DNA from: an uncultured Eubacteriales bacterium
GTDB lineage: Bacteria; Bacillota; Clostridia; Oscillospirales; Oscillospiraceae
Reading direction: 5' to 3'
NCBI GenBank assembly: GCA_900550615.1
Contig: URSX01000001.1
Coordinates: 1-55,388 of the forward strand
DNA length: 55,388 nt
Shown: positions 25,465-32,888 of the stretch, one piece after another
How positions within the stretch are numbered: position 1 is the first letter of the stretch
How the letters are laid out: each line of letters begins with the position of its first letter
Made by a program: the position numbers and the translations under genes
The notes under the pieces: generated by a model
Seen by the model: only the letters and a program-made list of their open reading frames with translations
Databases searched by the model: none
What the model was told of the DNA's origin: nothing

Positions 25465-26215
25465 GGTGTTGCGCGGGACGCTGGCCGGTCTGCTGCTGGC
25501 CCTGGCAGTGTATTTCCTGCTGCCGCTGGCCATCGGCGTGCACCATGTGGGGATGTTCTTCCCGGCGGCCATTTTTCTGGTGTTTGCCTGGATGCTGCTG
25601 CGCCCGGCGAAGCTCCGGAAGCTGCTCACGGGATGCCACCGCGCGCTGTGGCGCAGTCTGCTGGCCCTGTTCGCCGCAGGGCTGCTGTGCGTGAGCGTGA
25701 TTCTGGGGCTGATGGTGTATCAGGCGACCGACCGCCCCCAGTCCGACACCCCCTGCACCGTGCTGGTTCTGGGCTGCGAGGTCAAGGGCACACGCCCCAG
25801 CAAAATGCTCGCCGCCCGCATTGACAGCGCCTTGGACTACCTCTCCCAGAACCCGGACGCCGTATGCATCGCCTGCGGCGGCATGGCGGACAACGAGGTC
25901 ATCACCGAAGCCCAGTGCATCCGGGACGAACTGGTGCGCCGGGGCATTGATCCCGGTCGGATCTATCTGGAGGAGCAATCCCTGAACACCCGGCAGAACA
26001 TCTCCTTTGCCGCGGAGATCATCCGGGAAAAGGGTCTTCCTGCGGAGGTTGCCGTGGCCTCCGACAATTTCCACCAGCTCCGCGCGGCCATATATGCCCG
26101 CACGTATGGTTTACAGGCCCAGTCCCTGGGCTGCCATTCCTACTGGTTCCTGGGGCCAGGCTACTGGGCCAGGGAGGTCATTGCTGTGGCCGCTGCCTGG
26201 GCGTTCGGACGGTAA
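25454..26215 (+). CDS. YdcF/SanA family (DUF218) membrane protein
   Basis: 253 aa with two or three N-terminal membrane segments (~10-90) and a DUF218 domain: TVLVLGCEVKGTRPSKML, ACGGMADNEVITEAQCI, LEEQSLNTRQNISFAAEI and VASDNFHQLRAA. DUF218 proteins such as SanA and YdcF affect cell-envelope barrier function in other bacteria. The domain would face outside. The ATG lies within the last codons of the uridine-kinase-like gene, so it is translationally coupled to it. Confidence 0.8.
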   Translation: MKNKVLRGTLAGLLLALAVYFLLPLAIGVHHVGMFFPAAIFLVFAWMLLRPAKLRKLLTGCHRALWRSLLALFAAGLLCVSVILGLMVYQATDRPQSDTPCTVLVLGCEVKGTRPSKMLAARIDSALDYLSQNPDAVCIACGGMADNEVITEAQCIRDELVRRGIDPGRIYLEEQSLNTRQNISFAAEIIREKGLPAEVAVASDNFHQLRAAIYARTYGLQAQSLGCHSYWFLGPGYWAREVIAVAAAWAFGR

Positions 26216-26268
26216 AGCGATAACGAATTGTATAATTTTATCCAACTAATACGAATTGAAATCAAAAA

Positions 26269-26302
26269 TGTACCCCCTCCGGCTTACGCCGGAGGGGGTA
26301 CA
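26269..26302. terminator. Bidirectional terminator between YdcF and TPM genes
   Basis: A perfect 15-bp inverted repeat (26269-26283 with 26288-26302), TTAC loop, lies between convergent genes. The flanks are AT-rich on both sides. Confidence 0.75.
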
Positions 26303-26320
26303 TTATAAGTATAGGATCAT

Positions 26321-26815
26321 TCAGCCTTTACTCATCTGGTCGTAGACCACGTCGGCGGCACGGAAGAACTTCAGGGCCGCCCGGTCGTAGTCCCCCTTAT
26401 AGTAGTCGCTGTCCAGCGCCTTGCGCAGCGCGGTCTCCTGGGTGTCAGTGATGGAGCCATTCACGCTGTCGCCGTAGAGCACATAGTAGTCCTTGCCCTC
26501 TATCAGCAGCAGCAGCATATCATTCTGTCCCAGGCCCCATTCTTTACCCAGCATAGCGGCATACCGCTCCCCGGACCAGCCGTGGGTGCTGCCCACCGTG
26601 GCCACAGCCACCACGGCGCTGTAGCGGCTGTCCCACTGGTCGTTGTAGCTCTCCAGCGACTCCCGGGTGGACTCCGTCAGCATCACCGCGTCGTCGGCGA
26701 TCCACTGCTGATACTGCACCGCTATGGGCTTGCGACTGAGGCCGTACAAAGATCCGGCCACAACCACCAGCACCAGCACCGCCAGAGCAAAGCCCCGGCT
26801 CTTGAATACCTTCAT
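26321..26815 (-). CDS. TPM-domain membrane-anchored protein
   Basis: 164 aa. An N-terminal hydrophobic anchor (~8-26) is followed by a domain with the TPM (Psb32/YgcG-like) pattern: AVMLTESTRESLESYN, AVVAVATV, then GLGQNDMLLLLIEGKDYYVLYG. TPM domains occur in envelope-stress and photosystem-maintenance proteins, and some have acid-phosphatase activity. It lies 25 bp after a TelA-family gene on the same strand, which in turn follows an XpaC-like gene. A shared role at the envelope is likely but unproven. Confidence 0.65.
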   Translation of the reverse strand: MKVFKSRGFALAVLVLVVVAGSLYGLSRKPIAVQYQQWIADDAVMLTESTRESLESYNDQWDSRYSAVVAVATVGSTHGWSGERYAAMLGKEWGLGQNDMLLLLIEGKDYYVLYGDSVNGSITDTQETALRKALDSDYYKGDYDRAALKFFRAADVVYDQMSKG

Positions 26816-26840
26816 GTTTCCGCTCCTTTCACGGAGGTTC

Positions 26841-28004
26841 TTACTTGTGCAGCTCCATGAGCTTCTGCTTCAGCTCGCCCTCGATGCGGCCCAGCTCAAC
26901 CTCGGCGGCCTTGCGCTTGGCGGCACCCTCCTGCTGGATGGCCAGCACCTCGTCCAGGGTGGAGATGAGCTGCTGGTTGGTGTGCTGCAGGGTCTCAATG
27001 TCCACGATGGAGCGCTCGGCCTCCTTGGCGGTGGCGATGGTGCCCATCTTCAGGGTGTCGGCATTCTTTTTGAGCAGGTCGTTGGTCATCTCGGTGACGG
27101 CGTTCTGGGCGGCGGTGGCCTGGCGGCCATGCTCCATGCCCAGAGCCAGCACCATCTGGCTCTTCCACAGGGGGATGGTGTTCACCAGAGAGGACTGGAT
27201 CTTCTCCACCATCTGGGTGTCGTTATTCTGCAGCAGGCGGGTCTGGGGACCCATCTGCACGGAGATCATACGGGTCAGCTCCAGGTCGTGGAGCTTCTTT
27301 TCAAAGCGGTTGCACAGGTTCACCATGTCGTTGTAGGCCTGGGCGTCCTCGGCAAGGCCGGACTTCTCCGCCTTGATGCGCAGCTCCTCCAACTGCCCAC
27401 TGCGTACCTCCTCCAGCCGCTTCTTGCCGGCCAGAATGTACATGGTCAGTTCCTTATAATACTTCAGGTTCAGCTCATACATCTGATCGAACATGGCAAT
27501 GTCCTTCATCAGCGTGATCTGATGCTGCTCCAGGGATTGGGCAATGCGGTCCACATTGGCCTCCACCTTGCCGTACTGGGCCTTCATGCTCTCAATCTTG
27601 TTGCCGGCCTTGCGGAACAGACCCGCCAGCCCCTTCTTCTCCTCGCCGGAGCCAAAGCCCTTCAGCTGCACCACCAGCTCGCTGAGATCGGCACCCACCT
27701 CGCCCAGATCCTTGCTGCGGACATTGCTCAGGGCGTTCTCAGAAAAGCCCGCCACGCTCTTCTGGGCGGCGGCACCATACTGCAGGACCATGTTGGTATC
27801 GGTGATGTCGATCTTCTTGGAAAACTCCTCCACGGCCTTCTTTTCCTGCTCGGTGAGCAGCTTGTCATCCAGCTCCACAGGCTCGATCTTCTTCTCCTCC
27901 ACCTGCTCGGCGGCGGTAGGCTCCAGCGTCAGCTCCGGCACGGCGGCAGCGGTCTCGGTCTCAGTAGGGGTCAGGGTCAGTTCAGGGGTCATGTTCTCAG
28001 TCAT
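26841..28004 (-). CDS. TelA family (toxic anion resistance) protein
   Basis: 387 aa, almost entirely helical. The family segments VVQLKGFGSGEEKKGLAG, SLEQHQITLMKDIAMFDQMYELN, ELTMYILAGKKRLEE and LVNTIPLWKSQMVLALG match the TelA/YceH family. The N-terminal ~50 residues are Thr/Glu/Pro-rich and probably disordered. The family was named for tellurite resistance, but its real role appears to be in envelope stress (nisin, cefuroxime and similar); the biochemical activity is unknown. It is 18 bp downstream of the XpaC-like gene, the usual operon partner. Confidence 0.88.
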   Translation of the reverse strand: MTENMTPELTLTPTETETAAAVPELTLEPTAAEQVEEKKIEPVELDDKLLTEQEKKAVEEFSKKIDITDTNMVLQYGAAAQKSVAGFSENALSNVRSKDLGEVGADLSELVVQLKGFGSGEEKKGLAGLFRKAGNKIESMKAQYGKVEANVDRIAQSLEQHQITLMKDIAMFDQMYELNLKYYKELTMYILAGKKRLEEVRSGQLEELRIKAEKSGLAEDAQAYNDMVNLCNRFEKKLHDLELTRMISVQMGPQTRLLQNNDTQMVEKIQSSLVNTIPLWKSQMVLALGMEHGRQATAAQNAVTEMTNDLLKKNADTLKMGTIATAKEAERSIVDIETLQHTNQQLISTLDEVLAIQQEGAAKRKAAEVELGRIEGELKQKLMELHK

Positions 28005-28022
28005 AGTACAGTCCTCGCTTTC

Positions 28023-28733
28023 TTATAATTCCAGTTGAATGCCGCCGTCAGACGGCTCCGATTTTTCTTCCTTCACTTCGTTTGCGGTGCGGTGCACGGC
28101 ATCCTCTGCCAGCCCCTCCCGGGCCATCATGTTCTCCAGAACGGTGATGTCCGTGGAGATATCCAGGGCTTCGGCGCCGAACAGGGCGTCCAGCTGTCGC
28201 TCAAAGGCGGTAACGATGGTGCCCATGATGTTCTCCACCCGCTCCATGGTGCCGCTGATATTGCCGCCGGAAACGCCCTGAGCGCCCATACGGTCATAGG
28301 CATTGAGCAGCTTCAGCGTGGTGGGCAGGTAATAGTCCATAAATTTGCGGATCTGGGGCAGCTTCTCCGGCTTCTGCTTCACCTGGTCGAAGATCTTGCC
28401 CGACAGCTCCTCCAGCTGGCGGATCTGGCCGCTGATGACTTCGTCGGCAATGGCATCGTCCAGCCGCCGCATCTCCTTCAAGGCCAGCTGCCCTTCGGCG
28501 ATCATCTTGTCCAGGGCCTCGTTGCCGGTGCGCTCCGGCTCCGGTTCCACCTCGATGACCTCCTTTACATCCTTAAAGAGGCAGCGGCCGGCAAAATACG
28601 CCGCCAGCGCCACCGCCGCCGCAATGGCAAAATGCCCCACCTTATACAGCGGGAACACCAGTGCATAAACGGTCCACACACCCGCTGCCATGTAGATGGG
28701 GACAGAGGACTTATGTACGATCACTTTTTTCAT
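28023..28733 (-). CDS. XpaC-like protein (5-bromo-4-chloroindolyl phosphate hydrolysis family)
   Basis: 236 aa with two membrane helices near the N-terminus (~13-50) and a helical cytoplasmic part. LPQIRKFMDYYLPTTLKLLNAY is the hallmark of the XpaC family, which commonly precedes telA. A GGAGGGAGACGAGG site precedes ATG 28733. It is first in the XpaC-TelA-TPM unit. Confidence 0.82.
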   Translation of the reverse strand: MKKVIVHKSSVPIYMAAGVWTVYALVFPLYKVGHFAIAAAVALAAYFAGRCLFKDVKEVIEVEPEPERTGNEALDKMIAEGQLALKEMRRLDDAIADEVISGQIRQLEELSGKIFDQVKQKPEKLPQIRKFMDYYLPTTLKLLNAYDRMGAQGVSGGNISGTMERVENIMGTIVTAFERQLDALFGAEALDISTDITVLENMMAREGLAEDAVHRTANEVKEEKSEPSDGGIQLEL

Positions 28734-28768
28734 AGCCTCGTCTCCCTCCGGGATCGATTTTCTTTTCT

Positions 28769-28797
28769 ATTATACAGTATCTCACCCCCAGGGTCAA
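28769..28797 (-). promoter_or_regulatory. Promoter of the XpaC-TelA-TPM unit
   Basis: On the minus strand TTGACC (28797-28792) and TATAAT (28774-28769) are 17 bp apart, 35 bp upstream of the first gene. Confidence 0.65.
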
Positions 28798-28805
28798 GAA
28801 AAACA

Positions 28806-28824
28806 GGCGGTCAATTTAACCGCC
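28806..28824 (-). terminator. Short terminator after the DUF6512-like gene
   Basis: A 6-bp GC stem (28819-28824 with 28806-28811) is followed on the minus strand by TGTTTTT, 36 bp after the upstream gene. It is short but carries a good U-run. Confidence 0.5.
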
Positions 28825-28859
28825 CGCCGAGCCGTTCTCTTTCCGTTTTTTCTCCGCTC

Positions 28860-29390
28860 TCATCCAATCCCCCGGGTGCCTGTCACCGGGTCGATGAACA
28901 CCGCCAGGTCCGGTGCCCGGAAGGTAAACAGCAAAAATAGCGCCCATACCCCCAGCAGTACCAATATCCCCAGCACCGTCCAGCCGCCGCCGCTGAGCTG
29001 TCGCCGCTTCTGAAGGGTCCAGCTCACCCAGAAGGCCAGCAGCACCGCTACCTGGAATATCAGGATATCCACGATCATGCTGCCTTTTCCCACGATGCCC
29101 TTGTAGCCGTAAAACAGCAGCGGGATCGCTGCCAGGCCCGCCAGCAGTCCCGCCGCCCGGGGCGCCGTCGTGCCGCCGGAGCGCAGGGCGATGCACTCCA
29201 CGATGGAAAACAGGATCCACGGCACCGCCAGCAGCTTCATATGCTCCCAGGTGGATTCGTTCACGGCGGAAAACAGAGCCGCCGCCACGCTCTTCCCCGT
29301 CCAGTCGTATACAAAATGCAGCAGGTTCCCCGCCGCCAGTGTCCACAAAAGGCCAATGACCGCCCATGTGCGCCAGTGCATATCCTTCAT
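28860..29390 (-). CDS. DUF6512-like integral membrane protein
   Basis: 176 aa with five or six hydrophobic helices. The FSAVNESTWEHMKLLAVPWILFS-type segment (NESTWEHMK, around residue 45) is the recognisable conserved motif of a family of clostridial membrane proteins of unknown function. GGAGGCAAACGGAT precedes ATG 29390. It stands alone, divergent from the hydroxy-acid oxidase gene. Confidence 0.6.
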   Translation of the reverse strand: MKDMHWRTWAVIGLLWTLAAGNLLHFVYDWTGKSVAAALFSAVNESTWEHMKLLAVPWILFSIVECIALRSGGTTAPRAAGLLAGLAAIPLLFYGYKGIVGKGSMIVDILIFQVAVLLAFWVSWTLQKRRQLSGGGWTVLGILVLLGVWALFLLFTFRAPDLAVFIDPVTGTRGIG

Positions 29391-29461
29391 ATCCGTTTGC
29401 CTCCTTTGCGCTTTACTCTATTTTATACAAATATGGGCCGTTTCATACGGCGCGATTTTCG

Positions 29462-29490
29462 TTGCATTTTGGCTCGGATGGCGTTACAAT
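29462..29490 (+). promoter_or_regulatory. Promoter of the hydroxy-acid oxidase gene
   Basis: TTGCAT (29462-29467) and TACAAT (29485-29490) with 17-bp spacing, 41 bp before the ATG. Confidence 0.6.
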
Positions 29491-29531
29491 AGGGCATATC
29501 ATTCCAAGCATTTCAGCAAAGGAGAGATACA

Positions 29532-30551
29532 ATGGATTATAATGAGATTCTGCAATCGGCCCGTACCTGCATAGGCCCGTACTGCAAGGCCTGCCCCGTG
29601 TGTAACGGCGCGGCCTGCCGCAACACCATCCCCGGCCCCGGTGCCAAGGGCCTGGGCGTAACGTTCCAGCGCAACTATCAGAAGTGGCAGGAGATCTGCG
29701 TGCAGATGGACACCATCTGCGAAAACCGGCCCGCCGACACCAGCTTTGACTTTTTCGGCACGAAGCTGCGCCTGCCGGTGCTGGCCGCTCCCGTGGGGGC
29801 CATGAAGCTGCACTATGGCGACAAGTATGACGACGCCGCTTACAACGACCTACTGGTGTCCGCCTGTCGGGACGCGGGGATCCTGGCCTGCACCGGCGAC
29901 GGTATGGACGCCGCCGTCATGGAGGGCGCCCTCCGGGCCATCGGCCATGTGGACGGCTGCGGCGTCCCCACTGTGAAGCCCTGGGACAGGGACACCATCT
30001 TCGCCAAGCTCACCCAGGTGCGTAAGGCCGACCCTGTGGCCGTGGCTATGGACATCGATGCCGCCGGTCTGCCGTTCCTTAAAAACCATATGCCCCCCGC
30101 CGGCAGCAAGACGGTGGAGGAGCTGCGGGAGATCATCGAGTATGCGCAAAAGCCCTTTATTCTGAAGGGGATTATGACCCCCGCCGGGGCCCGAAAGGCG
30201 ATGGAGGCCGGGGCCGCCGGCATCGTGGTGTCCAACCACGGCGGCCGGGTACTGGATCAGTGCCCCGCCACGGCGGAGGTGCTGCCGGGCATCGTTGACG
30301 CCGTGGGCGGCCGGATGAAGATCTTCGTGGACGGCGGCATCCGCACGGGTCTGGATGTGTTCAAGGCCCTGGCCCTGGGGGCAGACGGTGTGCTCATCGG
30401 CCGACCCTTCGTCACCATGGTTTACGGTGGCGGCGCTGAGGGCGTGCAGGTGTATGTGAACAAGCTCCAGAGCGAGCTGCAGGACGCTATGCAGATGTGC
30501 GGTGTACACAGCCTGAAGGAGATCACCCGGGATCAGGTCTTCCGGCCCTGA
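29532..30551 (+). CDS. FMN-dependent alpha-hydroxy-acid oxidizing protein
   Basis: 339 aa, a TIM-barrel flavoprotein of the lactate/glycolate oxidase family. It has PVLAAPVGAMK (flavin site), FILKGIMTPAGA (Lys near flavin N1), VVSNHGGRVLD (the catalytic His in SNHGGR), IFVDGGIRTGLDVFKALALGADGVLIGRP (DGGIR and GRP phosphate contacts; quoted in parts DGGIRTG and GADGVLIGRP). An N-terminal Cys cluster (CKACPVCNGAAC) is unlike aerobic oxidases and may hold a metal or cluster. In an anaerobe it probably acts as a dehydrogenase on a 2-hydroxy acid. GGAGAG precedes the ATG. Confidence 0.85.
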   Translation: MDYNEILQSARTCIGPYCKACPVCNGAACRNTIPGPGAKGLGVTFQRNYQKWQEICVQMDTICENRPADTSFDFFGTKLRLPVLAAPVGAMKLHYGDKYDDAAYNDLLVSACRDAGILACTGDGMDAAVMEGALRAIGHVDGCGVPTVKPWDRDTIFAKLTQVRKADPVAVAMDIDAAGLPFLKNHMPPAGSKTVEELREIIEYAQKPFILKGIMTPAGARKAMEAGAAGIVVSNHGGRVLDQCPATAEVLPGIVDAVGGRMKIFVDGGIRTGLDVFKALALGADGVLIGRPFVTMVYGGGAEGVQVYVNKLQSELQDAMQMCGVHSLKEITRDQVFRP

Positions 30552-30579
30552 GCAAACGAGGCCGCTACATGTAAAACTG

Positions 30580-30608
30580 AAAACGCCGCAGCTTGGCTGC
30601 GGCGTTTT
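30580..30608. terminator. Bidirectional terminator between oxidase and symporter genes
   Basis: A perfect 13-bp stem (30580-30592 with 30596-30608), flanked by A- and T-runs on both sides, lies between convergent genes. It should terminate both. Confidence 0.85.
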
Positions 30609-30623
30609 CGGTTTTATCAAGAC

Positions 30624-32081
30624 TCATTCTTCTTCAAAATTCAAAGCTCTGTCAAACAGCTCCTCCACGTCCTTGCCGGGCTTCTTGCTCAGCAGGGAGG
30701 CCACGATGGCGGCGATCATGCTGGCAGCAAAGGCGGGGATGATCTCATAGATCCCCGTGCCGGACAGGAACGCCAGCCACAGGCCGTCCACAACGGCGCC
30801 CACAATGATGCCGGCCACGGCGCCGGCGAAGGTAAACCGCTTCCAAAACAAGCTCAGCATAATGGCCGGGCCGAAGGCCGCGCCGAACACGCCCCAGGCG
30901 TTGGACACCAAAGACATGATGCTGCCGGAGCCGGGATTGGAAGCGATGAGCAGCGCCACCACGGAAATGATGAGTACCACGACGCGCCCGGCCCACATCA
31001 TCTCCTTGTCGCTGGCCTTGCCCTTGCGGAACACAGGCTTATACACATCGCTGGCAAAGGCGCTAGCAGCCATGAGCAGCTGGGAATCCGCCGTGGACAT
31101 GGATGCCGCCAGCACCGCCGAAAGCAGCAGGCCGGAGATAACACCGGGGAAGATCTTGCGCACCATGGTGATGAACACCAGGGAGTGACCGTTGATGGAC
31201 TCGTCATAGCCCAGGAACAGACGGCCAATGATACCCACCGCAGCGGCAAAGATAACGATGAGCACCGTCCAGGTAATGCCGATCTTGGCGGACTTTTTCA
31301 AGCTCTTCTGAGACTCCAGGGACATAAAGCGAATAATGATATGCGGCATGCCGAAGTAACCCAGACCCCAGCCCAAGCCGGAGACAATGTCCTTCCAGCT
31401 GCTGAAGGCGTTGAAGTAATCGGGCGTATCCACAGCATGGACGCCCACACCCTGAAGCATAAACAGCGCAAAGATTGGGGCAATGAGCAGTGCGCCCAGC
31501 ATCAGCATACCCTGGAAAAAGTCCGTCCAGCACACGGCAGAAAAACCGCCCAGGAAGGTATAGGCGATGATGATGATGGAGGCAAGATACATCGCCGCCG
31601 TCTCGTCCATACCGGTCACAGTGTTAAAGAGGGTGCCGCATGCCTTCACACTGGAGGCAGCGTACACGGTGTAAGCCACCAGGAAGATCACCGCGCAGAT
31701 GATCTGCAGGGCCTTGGACTTGGAAAGAAACCGGTTGGTCAGATACTGGGGAATGGTGATGGAGTCGTTGGCCACGATGGAGAAGCGCCGCAGCCGGGGT
31801 GCCTCCACCAGCCAGCTGATGGTGTAGCCGATGGCCAGACCCACGGAGATCCACACCTGGCCCACGCCCAAGGCGTAGATGGAGGTGGGCAGACCCATCA
31901 GCACCCAGGCGCTCATGTCCGACGCGCCCGCCGACAGCGCCGTGACCCAGGGGCCCATCTGCCGTCCACCCAGAAAATACGTCTTCTCGCCGCCGTCACG
32001 GTTCTTAAAGAAGAAATACACGCCGATGGACAGCATGAACACCAAATAAACGACAAATACAATGACTTCGCTGATCTTCAT
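30624..32081 (-). CDS. putP: Sodium/proline symporter (PutP/SSS family)
   Basis: 485 aa, about 13 membrane helices. The family features YFLGGRQMGPWVTALSAGASDMSAW, quoted here as GGRQMGPWVTALSAGASD, and MSTADSQLLMAASAF (Na+ site helix) match PutP. It imports proline with Na+. Start ATG 32081 follows GGAGGG; the in-frame ATG at 32102 is worse placed. The upstream gap carries a long inverted repeat and a candidate promoter, and the next gene up on the same strand is a TetR-type regulator, a possible controller. Confidence 0.85.
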   Translation of the reverse strand: MKISEVIVFVVYLVFMLSIGVYFFFKNRDGGEKTYFLGGRQMGPWVTALSAGASDMSAWVLMGLPTSIYALGVGQVWISVGLAIGYTISWLVEAPRLRRFSIVANDSITIPQYLTNRFLSKSKALQIICAVIFLVAYTVYAASSVKACGTLFNTVTGMDETAAMYLASIIIIAYTFLGGFSAVCWTDFFQGMLMLGALLIAPIFALFMLQGVGVHAVDTPDYFNAFSSWKDIVSGLGWGLGYFGMPHIIIRFMSLESQKSLKKSAKIGITWTVLIVIFAAAVGIIGRLFLGYDESINGHSLVFITMVRKIFPGVISGLLLSAVLAASMSTADSQLLMAASAFASDVYKPVFRKGKASDKEMMWAGRVVVLIISVVALLIASNPGSGSIMSLVSNAWGVFGAAFGPAIMLSLFWKRFTFAGAVAGIIVGAVVDGLWLAFLSGTGIYEIIPAFAASMIAAIVASLLSKKPGKDVEELFDRALNFEEE

Positions 32082-32120
32082 GTTTTCCCTCCTATAGGAC
32101 AAATTGCTTTAGCGGAGCCA

Positions 32121-32149
32121 AGTATAGCACAACAAATAATAGAACGAAA
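32121..32149 (-). promoter_or_regulatory. Candidate promoter of the symporter gene
   Basis: On the minus strand a TATACT -10 (32126-32121) lies 40 bp before the ATG, with a weak TTTCGT -35 17 bp upstream. A weak -35 next to a regulator-type inverted repeat would suit an activated promoter. Confidence 0.4.
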
Positions 32150-32154
32150 TACAG

Positions 32155-32186
32155 AACTTCGTATAGAATGTAGTCTATACGGAGTT
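32155..32186. promoter_or_regulatory. 32-bp inverted repeat upstream of the symporter promoter (operator-like)
   Basis: Two 13-bp arms (AACTTCGTATAGA at 32155-32167 and its reverse complement with one mismatch at 32174-32186) are separated by 6 bp. The repeat sits just upstream of the candidate -35 of the symporter gene, between it and a TetR gene. Operator for the TetR protein is the simplest reading. The arms happen to resemble loxP arms. Confidence 0.65.
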
Positions 32187-32280
32187 TGCGTTCTTTTTCA
32201 TTTTTCTTATATATACATCGCATTTTTTAGCAGAATATATATGATAATATTTCCTGCCCGTTAAAAATATTTTTTTAAAT

Positions 32281-32871
32281 TCACAGATTCGGTCGGAACC
32301 CCTGCAAAAACATGGGCATCATCTGAGCGCTGTACCGACTCAGGGCGTATTCCCCGCCGCTGAGGCACCAGTCGTACATCATACCCCGCTCGAACATGGC
32401 ATAGGCCTTAGCGATCTCGTTGGCGGTCATATCCGTGCGCAGCTGGCCCCGGCTCTGTCCGTCCCGGATGGTCTGATACAATAATTTAAAATAGGTACGG
32501 TTGCGATCCAGCAGATGCTTCTCGCCCCGGGTCACAAGCTGGGAGGAGAACAGCCGTGTCAGCAGCTCCAACGAAACACTGTTGTCGATCATAGCGAACA
32601 GCTCCTGATTTAAAAACACCAGCGTGTCTATGGCATCTGCCTCCGGGTCGATCTGCGGCCGCAGCTCCTCATATTTTTCGTCGAACAAAACTGACAGGGA
32701 GCCCAGCAGCGCGTCCTTCCCATCAAAATAGTGGTAAAAGGAGCCTTTGGACGTCTCTGACTCAAACACGATGTCCTCCACAGTGGTGTCCTCATACCCC
32801 TGCTCGTAAAACAGCTTCCACGCCGCCGATACGATGCGGGCTTTGGTATTGCGTCCGGTTTTCTTGGCCAT
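32281..32871 (-). CDS. TetR/AcrR family transcriptional regulator
   Basis: 196 aa. The N-terminal helix-turn-helix (~10-55) contains ARIVSAAWKLFYEQGYEDTT and SKGSFYHYFDGKDALL, the classic TetR DNA-binding pattern. The C-terminal ligand domain is not recognisable, so the inducer is unknown. It lies 17 bp downstream of a flippase gene on the same strand and upstream of the symporter gene with its inverted repeat, so either neighbour may be the target. Confidence 0.85.
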   Translation of the reverse strand: MAKKTGRNTKARIVSAAWKLFYEQGYEDTTVEDIVFESETSKGSFYHYFDGKDALLGSLSVLFDEKYEELRPQIDPEADAIDTLVFLNQELFAMIDNSVSLELLTRLFSSQLVTRGEKHLLDRNRTYFKLLYQTIRDGQSRGQLRTDMTANEIAKAYAMFERGMMYDWCLSGGEYALSRYSAQMMPMFLQGFRPNL

Positions 32872-32888
32872 GCTCTCCCCTTCTTTCG

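Noticed and set aside
32155..32186. A true Cre/lox site
   Set aside because: The spacer between loxP-like arms is 10 bp rather than 8, only one copy is present and no Cre-like gene is seen; an operator is simpler.
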